Below, one piece after another: positions 11,186-23,400 of a DNA stretch of 64,000 nt. The first letter of the stretch is position 1, and each line of letters starts with the position of its first letter. A model generated the notes under the pieces. The model was not told where the DNA came from, searched no databases, and was given only the letters and a program-made list of their open reading frames with translations. Made by a program: the position numbers and the translations under genes. The stretch is from Kondoa malvinella (Eukaryota; Basidiomycota; Agaricostilbomycetes; Agaricostilbales; Kondoaceae): positions 620,001 through 684,000 of the forward strand of contig BCIM01000011.1 in assembly GCA_039545315.1 (NCBI GenBank). The letters run 5' to 3'.

Positions 11186-11390
11186 TTACTACTCGTTTTC
11201 GGTGTTATGTATTGGTATAAGAGGACACTTTGGGCTTGTTCAGATGTGCGTGATTGTAAAGTAGCTGTTGAGTGCTGTATGGTGTGTGTGTTCAATGCAG
11301 ATTTATATTCGCATACGCAACATCCGGATGCCTTGAGACCAAGGTGTCTTCTTCATCTCCTCGTGTGCACAATAGGGCAGCGTACAGCAA

Positions 11391-12201
11391 TCATAAATAA
11401 TAGGAATGGTTGTTACGCAGTACATCTGCCGAGACGGTGGCCCAAATGCATACATCGACCTGATGAAGGACGCAATGTTCAGTTGCCTTTCACACATACC
11501 GTTAGAGTCCGTATGAAGAGCCGCCGGACGCTGGTCACTACTAACCTCGCGATGATATTTCACACCCTCCATATGCGTCTTGATGAACTCCTCCAGCGCC
11601 CACGCATCCGTCTCTAGCTGCAGCGCTCATCAGAGACATTCGAGGCCAGCAAGACATATGCTCACTTCCCCAAGCTGCTTATGAAGAGCAGAACCGGCTT
11701 GGTGCGGAGTCCTCGAGCGAATGATGCTTGCCCTGGCCTGTACAGCATGAGATTGGGTTGACATGCTGATGCCCGGCGATAGTTTACCTGGACAAGTGAG
11801 CTATAGACCATGGCGAGCTGGGCAATTGTATGAGCTGCCGTTACAGCGGGGGCAAGAAGAAGCCTACTTTGCTGTCTAAATCCCGGAAGAGTGCTTTCTC
11901 CAGAGTCAATCCGAGAGCATTGTAGGTCTGAAGGGCACTATGGGCAGCAGAAGCGTTTGCGTAAGCAGTGTTGACCTAGAGATGGTCTCAGAGGCAATTA
12001 ATCGAATGGAGAGCAGAAGCCTACAAGTCCGGCCGCATGAGGGGCGACAGCTTGTAGTGTCTGGTGAAGAGCATAGAGCCTAGTAAGAAAGGGAACGAGC
12101 GCTGCTTCCAAGTGCTTGGCGTCCTTCATGGTCTCTTCTCTTTCGGCGCCACCGTCCGTTGCGAGATGGTAGAATGTGTATCGGCTAGTTGGGAATGACA
12201 T
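11391..12201 (-). CDS. Unknown helical protein
   Basis: Exons join to a protein starting MSFPTSRYTFYHLATDGGAE, then AALVPFLTRLYALHQTLQAV, NTAYANASAAHSALQTYNAL, LAMVYSSLVQARASIIRSR and ELETDAWALEEFIKTHMEG. Introns of about 45-60 bases are inferred near 11975-12023, 11830-11880, 11740-11790 and 11620-11670. The last exon and the stop at 11391 are less sure. The sequence is mostly amphipathic helix with no domain I recognise and no membrane segment. It could be a small subunit of a larger complex. An in-frame alternative 5' exon (around MPDILKKRPTFLSSNG, 12350 region) exists but does not splice cleanly. Confidence 0.5.
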
Positions 12202-13322
12202 CTGATGCAGTGATGATAGTCGATAACTGTAATTCGGTCGAGTAGTTGAGATGAAGCCAACGTAGCCTGCTGGTACAAGATAAGCTGGAGCAAGGCGTTT
12301 TCACCACCATTTGACGAAAGGAAAGTGGGTCTCTTCTTCAAGATGTCCGGCATTTCAAGACGGCATCTTCGCAGCTTTGGTGCCTCGAAGTCATCGTCTT
12401 CAATGCGAGCTCGGAGAGACAATGAAGTGGAAAGCTCATTCTCGTTCAGATAGTGACATCTGTTATTTCCGGTCTGCAGCTTGTCGTGGTTTGGAAGCTG
12501 CCCGGCTGAAGCCGTTCCTTCAGATTATAGAAAAGACCCTGACCTGGAATGGACAGAAACAACAGATAACCAGGTACTTAGGTAGAAGCCTGTTAGTTGG
12601 ACACAGCGGGCCATATTGCGAGCGGACACCACCAGCTAATGGGATGGGAGAGACGAAAGTTACTGAGCTAGGTACGAAAGTATAATATACGGGTCCATTC
12701 GGTAATAGAGGGAGGGCGAGTCTGGCAAAATAGAATAAAAACAGCGTTTGCGAGCAGCAAATCTTTCAAAGGCTGGTTGCCCTCGAAGCTTGCCTAATAA
12801 CAATGCAGAAGATCAGTGAATCCGGAGCGACTGTTGACCTAGCGAAAGCGAACCCGATGAGTCGCGCTGAACAGCAGCAACCTGCTACGTGGTCTCGTCC
12901 TTTCATCTTTGCAGCCGCATGGAACCATGCACTGCAGAACAAAGCTCACCGAAGGCGAGGGAAAGGGAGAACGATGCGAATCGTAGCCGCTACTGACCAC
13001 GGAGAGCTCCATAACGAAAGAAACTTGTACAGCAAGATCTAGAGATACCGAAGCCTACGGCGCGATCGTTAGCGATGGAAGCTAGTCCGACTGGCGAGTG
13101 AGACTGGCCTATGCGTACGTGATGAGTCGTTTTGACACACCGACTGAAGTCGCTGAATCGACCTTGCGAAAAGGCAACGGATTGAGCTTGCGAAGAGAGC
13201 GTGTGGACGAATGCACTGGTATTTGAAGGCCTTCACCCGACTAGACTTGTCAGGACATCCGCTCGAGGTTGATTATGTGCTAATCTTGGTTGTCCCGAAC
13301 AAGCACCTTGGACCTTGATAAG
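12202..13322. other. Long intergenic stretch upstream of HSF1
   Basis: About 1.1 kb between the unknown minus-strand gene and HSF1. It holds only short frames, the longest ATG-led one being 79 codons at 12803-13042, rich in Arg/His/Ala and without family features. The stretch is probably the shared 5' region of two divergent genes. A palindrome GAAGGCCTTC lies just upstream of HSF1, but its spacing is not that of a heat-shock element. No RNA gene seen. Confidence 0.5.
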
Positions 13323-15026
13323 ATGGCAGCCGCCATGATTAAGCACCAGCCTGTGGCCTCCTCGTCAAAGTCTGCCCCTGCAGCCAAAGTGCCGGCATTC
13401 TTGACAAAACTGTATGCGATGGTCGAAGACGCCTCGGTTGACAGGCTGATTCACTGGAACGAAGCTGAGGATGGTTTTGTCGGTGAGCTCCTCTCCTCCT
13501 CTGTTCACAAAGAGTTGCACGAGCTGACATGATCTGCTCATTCTCTCTCCCTTGCTGTGTTTTTCGTTCATCAAGTCCCCTACCCTGAACAATTCGCTCG
13601 CGAGCTGCTGCCTCGCTTCTTCAAGCACTCAAACTTTGGTTCTTTCGTCAGACAGCTCAACATGTATGGCTTTGGCAAAGTGTTACATATGCAACAAGGC
13701 GTTCTTAAATCCGAGCCAAGTGACAATACTGAATCCCTAGAGTTCAAAAACGAGAGTGCGCTATGCTTTGATATCAGCTAGGTACTTTAGCTAAGTGTAC
13801 TTGCAGACTTCCAGCGAGGGCAGCAAGACCTGCTTCAGTACATTCACCGAAAAAAGACTGGTCAAGCAGCAGAGGAAAAGGCCATTGCTACGACGAATAC
13901 AGCTACAACTCCAATAACAAATCAAGGGATCGCTGTCGACCTGCACACTTTGCTGAACGATGTCTCGACCGTGCGACAACATCAAAACGCTATTTCAACA
14001 GACCTCAAAGGACTAGCAGAATCAAACAAGCAGCTATGGGCAGAAGCGATAGAATCTCGAACGCGGCACCAGAAACATCAAGAGACTATCAACAAGATTG
14101 TGCGCTTTTTGGGAACTGTCTTTGGTGGAAAAGTGCTGTCACCTGGCAATTCACCTGCGCCTTCACCTACTATGAGTTCGGCGGATGTCTCTTCATCGAA
14201 CATACCGAGGCAAAAGAGGTTGTTGCTGAAGGACAGAGCAGAGGATGATCAGACGAGTCCAAGAGTGAGGGAAATTGAGGTGCCGCTGGATGAGCTGGAA
14301 GACCTGCCTTTGATCTCGGGTCAACATGACGACAATGACTTTGGTGCATCTCGCTTCTCTACATTGGCCGACTCGCCGCCTACGACGCATTCCCCACCTG
14401 CCAGTCATTCGAATACAAACAGCAATGGCTTTCAGCTCGGTCAACTCTTTTCTCCCGGCACGCAAGCCTCGTTGACCAACTTTGCACCAAACAATCAACC
14501 TTTTGCTGGACCAAGTGAACCGCAACAGCAGCAATTATCCCGAGTCTTTAAAGATCACGCAGCTATCAATTCCCAAATGGACAACCTGCAGGCCAACCTT
14601 GATCGTCTCGTCTCCGGTCTCAACATTCCTCCACACGCTTTCAGCGCCCAACCTTCTCGACAGCAAACACCGACATCAGGCGAAGATGCTGGCGATTTTG
14701 ATCTTGACGCTTTCCTCAAAACTTTTGGCACAACAGACCAACAAATCCCTCAACCTTCCACTTCAGCTGCACCCATGACCAATGGTTTCCCTGATTATTT
14801 CATGCCTTCTGCACCAGCGGCTACTTCAGCTGTGATTCAGGAAGACGAGCCAGGTTTGGATTTTGATGAATTGATCAACACGCCTGCGACACCTACAGTA
14901 GGAACTGAAGCGAAAGTGACTGAAGTGGAAGATGAAAGTCATGTGAAGGGGAGAAAGAAGAGGAGTAGCTCGAATGTGTCGGATAACGGTCGAAGGTCTT
15001 CAGCGCGAAAACGAAACAAGGTCTAG
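13323..15026 (+). CDS. HSF1: Heat-shock transcription factor (HSF type)
   Basis: The start is [15 protein letters not shown]. The winged-helix DNA-binding domain begins [19 protein letters not shown] and continues [19 protein letters not shown] and [20 protein letters not shown], with the conserved FKHSNF...SFVRQLN recognition region, and ends [18 protein letters not shown]. Two introns interrupt the domain, at about 13481-13575 and 13760-13806. A heptad-rich oligomerisation segment follows ([17 protein letters not shown]...), then a Ser/Pro/Gln-rich region with acidic, aromatic activation-like patches such as [13 protein letters not shown] and [12 protein letters not shown]. The C-terminus is a basic KKRSSSNV...SSARKRNKV. 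It is the master regulator of chaperone genes in fungi. The stop TAG overlaps the ADE8 stop on the other strand. Confidence 0.93.
15023..15026. other. Overlapping stop codons of convergent genes (CTAG)
   Basis: The palindrome CTAG at 15023-15026 supplies TAG to HSF1 (15024-15026, plus) and TAG to ADE8 (15025-15023, minus). The two coding regions overlap by three bases, so each 3' UTR lies in the other gene. Both reading frames are supported by strong protein families. Confidence 0.85.
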
Positions 15027-15772
15027 TTTGTAGTAGTAGTAGTAGCAGATGTTTTCATGCTTGTAACGAGTTGTTGGGTTGCTTGAACAATGAGAGAATG
15101 TTCGACTTGATGCATGCGTTCTTCTAGTGCTTCGACGCTATCGCCTTTGACCATTTCGACCTCTTTGACCAAGATAGGCGCTCCCTTATCCACCTCTGAA
15201 ATAACTTCATGCACCATAATGCCCGTCTTTTTAACCTCGCCCCTTTCAAACGCTTCATGTGCTCGAGCGATGGCATTCGCTCCATCGAAAGCACCAGGTA
15301 AAGCAGGGTGCAAATTGATGATTGGAATCTTTTCTCCTCCCTTTCCTTCTTCCGTCGCTGGCCTGACGAGCGGCTGCAAGAATTTTTCGCTCAAAATATG
15401 CATCCAGCCAGCGAGCACGACCAAATCAGGTTGCAATTCCAGAACGATTTCAGCCAGTTTCGCATCATAGTCCGTACGTGTAGCACCAGGATGAGCAGTG
15501 AGGTATGGTTTGAGAGCGAATGCGGTGCATGGGACGTTATGTATGGAAGCACGAGTCAGGCCATACGCTGTTTTGCGCGAAGAGACGACGTGGACTATGT
15601 TCAATTTTGGCTTTGCGTCCAATAGGGCTTGTAGATTACTGCCTGAGCCTGAAATGAGGACGACAACTCGAGGCTGAGCGGGAAATTGTCAGCTGCCAGG
15701 CCTTTCAAAGACCACAATTGGACTCACTTCTGGGTCATTTGAAGACGGTGTGATAGTGTTGGAGCTGCTCAT
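15023..15772 (-). CDS. ADE8: Phosphoribosylglycinamide formyltransferase (GAR transformylase)
   Basis: Two exons, 15772-15728 and 15673-15023, with a 54-base GTGAGT intron. The protein starts MSSSNTITPSSNDPEPRVVV, and the phosphate loop ISGSGSNLQALLDA follows. The formyl-transfer site is IINLHPALPGAFDGANAI (the Asn and His of NLHP), and TGIMVHEVISEVDKGAPI holds the catalytic Asp. This enzyme transfers a formyl group from 10-formyl-THF to GAR in step three of purine synthesis, in the cytosol. The length is typical of the monofunctional fungal Ade8. The tail is a run of threonines encoded by a GTA-repeat on the plus strand. Stop at 15023-15025 overlaps the HSF1 stop. Confidence 0.95.
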
Positions 15773-16034
15773 ATTTTGACTGATAGCGGGCATCCAAGCG
15801 CTCACGAACGGTTGAACAACAACAATGCTCGCGCGATTCCATTCGACATGCACTTCACGGCCCTATGTAGTCCCAGAGGCTGTCTCTGTCCTTTTCTATT
15901 TCCATTCCATCTCATGACCTGGCAATTAGGCATCTTTGGCGTTCCCCTCGCCTAATCTTCCTATCATTGATGATTTGGCATAGCCTTTCTTTTTCAAGTC
16001 AGCTGCTCTCTTTTCTGTTGCTACTGTATACCGC

Positions 16035-17974
16035 ATGAGCAGTCACGCTATGAAGGAAGAGGTGGAAGTGCCAACGTTCACAAGAGATGCGACATCCCCA
16101 TTGCTGGTCGGTGCACGTCTCATTGTGGCTGAGCAGCTCGTTCAAGGTTCAATATAGGCTCACAGTACCCACTCCAAGGAGGTGTACCCTCCTAGCTCTG
16201 GAAAACGCGAGGAACATCATGCGTTTGGCTTTTCAAGCCTCTACCTGGTTCTGTTCACCATCATCTTCCCTCTGCTCCTCGCTGTCGTGTTGACTACCTG
16301 CCACCACATCTACTATGCATATCTCGACGGCAAACCAGATCAACTGTACACCACATCACACCTTGCCGACTTTGCCCATTCACAAAGAGGTGCTCAAACG
16401 CTAGGCAACGGTCTCGCCTTTTTGATCAAAGCCTGCCTCACCTCTGTTATCGGCACTTCTTTCATACAGCTGAGCTGGCGTCTCGTGCGTCGAAAACCTT
16501 GCACGGTAGATACGTTGGACGCAATGTGGGCAAGCCGAACAGATCTTTTCTCCTTCCTCAATGGTGGATTCTGGAAGTCGGCGAAGTTTTTGGTCTTTCT
16601 TGCCATCGTCTCTTGGTCCATGCCTCTGGTTGCCTTGTTTCCAGCATCAAGTATCACGATTCAAAGTGTTGTGCGGGCGGATGAGGTGCCTTGTACTGTG
16701 CCGGCAATGGATATGAACACGTTCCGAGGGCTGTATCTAGGTGAGCTGGCTTGCTGTCAATCTTTAAACTTTGCTGAGTCGTCAATAAGGATATGTTGAC
16801 GGCGATTACCCGTTCGCCGCCAATCTCGCTGCGGATCGCATCATCCAAGTGACGAAGCTTTCTGAAAGGTACTACTTGCCCATCAGACCGGCTGAATGCT
16901 ACAGCAACCGCGAATGCACTTACAGCCGCCACTTCGCTGCTCCTTCACTCAGGTGCCTACCTGGAGATCCAGACAGTCGATTGCCAGCAGCATCGGCCAA
17001 CTTGGCGACATCGCATTTTCAATGGTTAGCTGTGGGGTACAATCCTAATAGCGAGGCGCTTGCAGACCATCCTAGTTCGTAGCCGATTCGTCAGTCACCA
17101 TCCAGAATACTGATGCGGCTGTAATGAAGTTGTCCAGCTCGACACCCACTTGGCGGTTTACTACCTTCGGACCTCGTACGGAAACGTTAGTGCGGACAGG
17201 ACGGCTGCGCCTGTCGAGATCCAGCAAAGCAACTTCACCTGTTCGCTGCATCAAGCCGAATACAATGTACATTTCTACTTCAATGGGACAGGCAGTGGAG
17301 GAAACATCACGATGACCGAAGATCTTGGTCCGTTTCACCAGCATGTTGGCATTTTTGGTTCGGGAGGACAGTATTCGCCCAGTGACATCTCTCAGGAAGC
17401 TGCTCTCAACTCCCTCGCAATCGCCAACGCATTTTTCAAAGGCTTGGTCGGCTCTATCATCACTCATATGGAAGGTGTCGGCTCACCTTATCTGCTTTCC
17501 GATGGCCTTATGATTCAATACACCGCCTTGCGAGCTGATAATGGCTTCACCCGAGACATGCCTCGCTCACTTGAAGACGTGTTCGAACAGACGATCCTGT
17601 CATTAGCTGTTACGGGTCTTCTCGGCTCAACGGAAACCACTTGTAAGAATACTCATCTTGTCAACACCTTCGACTACAATCCAGTCCAGCTCTTTCCCGC
17701 TTACGGCTCTGGTCTGCTCGCAGCTGTTTTCACCGCCGCTTTCGGTTGTATCGCTTTGTTTCGAACTGGAAGAGGGACTCAAGCTGGATTCGCAAGCTTT
17801 CTTGAAGCTACTCGGTTCTCGCAACTTCAGCATGCACAGGCGGGAGACAAGATAAGGTATGCTGCGCTGACCGATGCGAGCTATAGGCTGGGATTCGAGC
17901 AGTATGGCTATGGTCAACCACGAGCGGAGAATGACTATCGATCTTGGGCACAAGGAAACGATGGGCAGCTATGA
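16035..17974 (+). CDS. Fungal multi-pass membrane protein with large external loop
   Basis: Exons start at MSSHAMKEEVEVPTFTRDA and join across short introns near 16107-16157, 16741-16789 and 17074-17129. Membrane helices are at LYLVLFTIIFPLLLAVVL, at GNGLAFLIKACLTSVIG, at KFLVFLAIVSWSMPLVALF, and a last one at GSGLLAAVFTAAFGCIAL. Between helices three and four lies a loop of some 300 residues with potential N-glycosylation sites (NFTC, NGTG, NITM) and paired cysteines, so it likely faces outside or lumen. The block RKPCTVDTLDAMWASRTDL with FLNGGFWKSAKF resembles a widespread uncharacterised fungal membrane family; this recollection is unverified. The C-terminal tail is short and charged. Function is unknown. 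Confidence 0.7.
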
Positions 17975-18415
17975 TATTTACGCGGATCACTCGGATGCAA
18001 TGTGTTTGTTCGACGCAGAAAAGCGGTTTGCTGGGTTGAACAAGAAACGTCTCGCAGGTCTCGATATGCACCAGATCTATATGTACGACATATCTGCTCC
18101 ATGCCAATTGTTGTAGACCCTGAAACGGCGATTGATGTCTTCCAATCTCGAGCTATCTCGCACGCAACAGGCTAGAATGCATTCCTTTCCTTACTCCAAG
18201 TTGTCCCGCTCTCGACTTAGAAGCCTCGGGTCCTGCTGTACAGTAGCTCACCGATTCAGTCTTTGATTCTTATCACGTTTCGTGTCTCTGCCTGACGAAA
18301 GTCGCGACTGCTGTCCACTAGTGGGACCTTGACACAAATATAGAGATGTTGCAGAACAATTTTGAATGGCTTTGTACCTCTACAACGATACCCTGAACGT
18401 CGGAATGCTCTCAAA
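17975..18415. other. Intergenic stretch
   Basis: About 440 bases between two plus-strand genes. Short frames only, no repeat, hairpin or RNA gene that I can support. It should hold the 3' end of the membrane-protein gene and the promoter of the next gene. Confidence 0.45.
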
Positions 18416-19957
18416 ATGGAAATGTATACCCTGATCAATGGCAAAGAGGGTGGTGGAGATCAATACGAGGGTTCGCGCAAGGTGAGGCATCATGTATTCG
18501 TTGAGCATACAGCGAAGACTGATGGTGCTGTAGCCAATATGGAAGAAAAAGCCAGCGATTGTCGCTCTGTTTACTTTGCTCGCTATTGCAGCTTGGTGGT
18601 ATTCAGCACGTCCAGGCTACGAGCAACCATTGGCCCTTCAATGGACGCCAGAGCGACCAGCTTTACTAGATAACTTGCTTCTCGAGCACAAGTACATCAT
18701 TGTAAGTCGAATCATCTTTCGTTTTCAGCAAGCAGACCTGAACACTCCTACAGTCTTTCCCCATCAGCGGTCTATGTATGTTTATTCGAGCACCTCTGCA
18801 ACCTGTGCTGATCTGTACAGAAGCCAACCAGATACTATGTGCTGCAAGACTGCTAGAACTCGCTCAATACACTTCACGCATCCCAATTTTGTAAGCTGCA
18901 GCTTTGGTTCGTACAATGTGCTTACACCTCGCTACAGAGCTCGATTGGACCCAAGGTTCCACCCGCTTGACTCTCCAGCTGGCTTCGAGCCCTTAAGCAC
19001 CTTCTTCAAGCTGCCTCCCAACATGAACGTGTTGGACCTCACGCATCACAAAGACCTCGGTCAGCCAGATCTGCGGGAGAATATCAGCTGTTGGGATTTC
19101 CACGTCAAAGTACCAGAAAGCTTTATCGCTTGGGCGACTCCTGGTTTTCAACTGCTCAAATTACCTCTACCGCCTCGGACGGAATTGCTGCCTACCTATA
19201 GCAACATCAGCACTTTCATGTCAGACTCGCAGGAGTATTCAAGCTGGTCCAAGCGACTGCCTTGGCCATTTCCGGCGCAAAAGAATGATTTGTCGGTAAT
19301 CCCATCTTTTGATGCGAATCTAATCGCAATCTGCCATACTTTCGATTTCCCCTCGTCATTAAAGAACATTGAAGGCATGCGCTCTGATGAACCATCTTCT
19401 TATCCGAGCATGTTGGCTCAGCTTCGCTTTTCCGATGAGGTCAAGCGGATCAGAGAGTAAGCCAATCCAGTACTTACAGAGAGACCTGCTCATGTTCTAG
19501 TAGCCAATTACTGCACCACCTGTTTCAGAAAAGTCGACTACCAACAACCTACATTTCTATGCACATGCGTCGAGGCGATTTTTGCAAAGACCGAATAGAT
19601 TGCACACCTTCAGCCTACATCAAGCTCTTTGAGACCGGTCTAGCCTCTGTACTATCTGATCCATCATGCTCGCTCGATAAGGAAACGCCTATACTGGTAT
19701 CAGTAGAAGAAACGGATCCTACTTTTCTGGCAATGCTTGCTGCAAGGAATTGGAAAGTGGTGGATCATGCTAATTTTGGTACGATTACGAGGAGGAAAAC
19801 AGATGGAACACTGCTGGATGGCTGGTGGCCGCCAGTGTTGGATCAAGCGGTGTTGGCTGGTGCAAAGGCTTTTGTCGGCACTAGATATTCTACCTTTTCT
19901 GGTCTTTCTCAGCTGAGGGTGCAAGCTTGGAATAAGGGATGTACGGTGTTGGTGTGA
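18416..19957 (+). CDS. O-fucosyltransferase-like type II membrane protein
   Basis: The start is MEMYTLINGKEGGGDQYEGS. A 51-base intron follows, then a basic residue cluster and one membrane anchor at AIVALFTLLAIAAWWYSA, giving type II topology. The lumenal part reads ANQILCAARLLELAQYTSR, LDPRFHPLDSPAGFEPLS, TYISMHMRRGDFCKDRIDC and GTRYSTFSGLSQLRVQAW. The MRRGD block and the terminal STFSGLSQLR block correspond to the conserved Arg-containing and Ser/Thr motifs of the GDP-fucose O-fucosyltransferase fold. Introns at about 18481-18530, 18702-18751, 18774-18831, 18890-18938 and 19458-19500 are needed to keep frame. Donor sugar and acceptor are unknown; membership of the fold is well supported, a fucosyl activity is inference. 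Confidence 0.72.
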
Positions 19958-20467
19958 GGAATAGCAAGTGGACAGAAGATGAACTGGCAAACAGATACAA
20001 GGATGAATTGGCAAGTAGATACAAGATGCGGCTGTTCAGCTGGTCAGCATACCTCTTGTCCTGGCGGGGATAGCAACAGGCGATCAGTCATTGCGGCGTC
20101 GCTCTCTGTGGAGAACGAAGGAACAATAAGGCCGAAGCTGTGAGCTGCTTTCTGCTATCTGACTATAATTTCTGATATCCTTGCTTAGGACTATCGCCTG
20201 AATCCCATAGATGGACGTTTGCCAAATCAAGCAGAGCACTTGGGATCAAGTTTGACATGGACAAGGGATGTCGGACGTAGCATCGAGAGGTTTAATGCAA
20301 AGAGAAAGATCTCTCTTTCGGAGACGCAACGCAAAGAGCAGAGAGCCTATACTAAGGCGTGTAGACATATGAGTAATCGAGAAGCCAAAGACATTCAGCT
20401 GCATGGGCACATTGTTGACCACGGCGGACCATGTCGTGTGAGTGTTTGACGAAACGAGACAAGCGCT
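19958..20467. other. Intergenic stretch upstream of EDE1
   Basis: About 510 bases. A 77-codon frame at 20219-20449 lacks an ATG start and family features. A partial direct repeat ACAGATACAAGGATGAATTGGC / GTAGATACAAGATG (around 19990-20030) follows the upstream gene. Probably 3' and 5' untranslated sequence. Confidence 0.45.
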
Positions 20468-23400
20468 ATGGCTGACACGATGGAGAGAGTAGCCCTCAAC
20501 CTCTCACCGGAAGAGCAAAAGCTGTACAAGGCTTCATTCGTGGAAGCAGACAAGGAGGAGTTGGGCGTGTTGACGGGTGACAAGGCGGTCGACTTCTTTG
20601 CCAAATCCAACCTGCCTACAGATGTCCTTGGCCTCATCTGGCAACAGGCCGACAACGAAAACAATGGTTTCTTGACTCAAGATGGCTTCAACATTGCGCT
20701 TCGCTTGATCGGTCATGCCCAAGCAGGTACTACGGTCTCGCCAGGTCTCGAGAAGAAACGTGCGTCGTACAGCTGTTGCTGTCTATATGCACTGGCTCAT
20801 TGTATTGCAGCTGGGCCTCTGCCCAAGTTTGGCGCTCCTCAATCTCGCTCTTCGGCTCCGGCCATTCCAAAAGTAGCAATAGAAGACAAGACCAAGTTCA
20901 TGCGCATATTCATGAACTCTGGTCCGTCTGGTGGCCTCCTTGATGGTGTGTCCTAAACCATGGGAGCGTCCATTGACACTGAGTCGAAATGATGACGATA
21001 GGCGACAAAGCTCGAGACATCTTTGTCAAGTCCAGCCTGCCTTTCGAGCAGCTTTCAGCCATATGGAACCTCGCAGATACCAAAACAAGAGGCTCGCTGG
21101 ACGCAACAGACTTTATCCTCGGAATGCATCTGATCCAATTAGCAATGTCCAAATCTCTACCCCCGTCTGGCTTGCCTACTTCATTGCCTCCATATCTATA
21201 TGAGTCTGCTCTCGTTCCAGTTGGCAACGTATCAGGAGGACCACCTTCTTCCCCAATAGCAAGACAAACGACCGGTATCCTCAAACCACAAAGTACTGGC
21301 GAGAAACCTATAGTCCGTCAGAACACTGGCCAGAAGGTTCAGTTCAGTCCTGGTATCAATGCGTCAAGCGCGGTGTCACCAGGAGCAAGAGCTTTCGGCA
21401 GAGCGCCGCCGCAACAGCCTTGGGATATCAGTCCAGCTGATAAAGCTAGATCAGACGGCTTCTTTGACACGCTGGACACGAAGAGGCAAGGATACGTTGA
21501 AGGCGATCAAGCAGTACCTTTCTTCCTTGAGTCACAGCTGCCGGAAAGCGCTTTGGCTCAAATATGGTCAGCCGACAATGTGTGCCTTGATTGTTTGCTG
21601 ATCTGTAAAATAGGGACTTGAGTGACATTCGTAAAGAGGGCAACCTCAACAAGGATGAATTCGCTGTCGCTATGCGCCTCATCAATGATCAACTTGATGG
21701 GAAACCATTACCTTCTGCTTTGCCGAACTCGTTGATTCCGCCTTCTCTACGGGATCAAGTATCATCGCAGACACCTCAGGCATTTGGTCAGCAGCAGCAA
21801 TATCAGCAACAGTCACAGCCTCAACAAGCACCTCGTAAGTTGATTCCGCTTTGGCGCTGTGCGTATTCTGAGATCACTATAGCAGCCTCTGCAGCGGAAC
21901 AAGACCTCTTCAGCTTGATGGACGAACCAGATGAAACACCTGCACCTGTTCAGCCTCAGACTTCGCGGACTTTTTCTCCTCAGCCAACTGCTCTTTCCCC
22001 ACAAGCGACAGGCTCCTCCTTCACCGCGCCAAATAGGGATCTCTTCCCACCTACTGCAGTCTTCAACACGGCCGTTAACCAGCCTCTGCCTCCTTCAGGC
22101 GCTGCTACTCCCCGTCCACCTTCTGTCCAAGCCACACCTTCTTTCGCTGAAAGTGGCTCGGATGATTTCTTTGGTGAAGACAACAGCAAGCAGATTTCAG
22201 ATCACAGCATTCAAATTGGTCAAACTCAAAATGCTTTGAACGCAAGTAGCAAAGGTCTCTCGACCTTATCGAACCAACGAGCGGAAATGGAAAAGAATGC
22301 AGCGAGCGTGGAAGCAGAGTTGAATGAATTGAAAGAAAAATTGGAGATTAGTAGAAAAGCGTACGAAGCGGAACAGAAGGTGGTCAATGATTTGACTATC
22401 AAAGCTGGCGAGCACAAGAAGGATTTGGCCAATGTTCGGAAAGAGGTCGTTACTGCTGAGAGCGACTTGTCGGCCCTGCGGGATGAAAAGCGAGAATGGG
22501 AAGGAGTAACGATGCGGGATAAAGAGGAGATCAGAGGATTGAAGAGCAAGTTGGGCGAAGTGACGAAAGAAGTCTCCCAGCTTAAATTGGATATCGAGAA
22601 GCTCAAGAAAGAAGGTAGACAGCAAAAAGGTCTTTTGGCGATAAGCAAGAAGCAGCTGACTACTGCCGAAGCGGAAAAGCAAAAGGTCACTACCGACATC
22701 ACCGATCTGCAACGAGAAGAAGTACATTCGCCTTTCGAGGGTGTCCAGGAAACAAGCACGCCAGCGAACGTATGGAGTGCGGCTGCTGTGCCCCTTCCAT
22801 CTGGCGGAACGCCCAATGTTCAATCACCTGCTACGTCTGTCAAGAGCACCAATCCGTTTGACAGATTTATGTCGCCTCAACCAACCGGTAACGCTCCTCT
22901 TCCATCAGCTCGCTCCGTGTCGCCAGCTGGAAGTGAACCTTTCGGTCAGCCCTCAGTCAGTCAAGGCCCGCCAGACGGATTCGCTGATTCGGATCCCTTT
23001 GGCTCGTCTGAACCAACTGTTCCAACTACATCGGGTGCGGACTTTGATACTGCCTTCCAGTCAACCGCGTTCGATGACGACTTCAATTCTGCATTCGTTC
23101 CTGCCAGCAGCTCTGCGCCGTCTGCTCATCAAACAGATCCCAGCTTCGACTCTGCCTTTGACGACTTTAACCCCTCATCGACCTCCGCATCGGAACCACT
23201 ACCAGAGGCTACCGAGAAGGTCGCTTCGGTCACAGTAGTCAGCGCTCAGCAGTCAGCTCCTGAGCTCTATATCTCAGACCCAGCTGCAGCCGACCAATTC
23301 CCTCCTGTCGAGACCTTCGACGAATCCGAGCCCACGCCTATCGCGGCGCAGCAGAGCTACGTTACGCCACGGACTGACGGTGAAGCTGCTCCTATACCTC

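Noticed and set aside
12803..13042. 79-codon ATG-led frame upstream of HSF1
   Set aside because: No family feature and unusual composition; could be an upstream ORF but is unsupported.
13218..13230. Heat-shock element upstream of HSF1
   Set aside because: GAAGGCCTTC has four bases between GAA and TTC, not the two required of an HSE.
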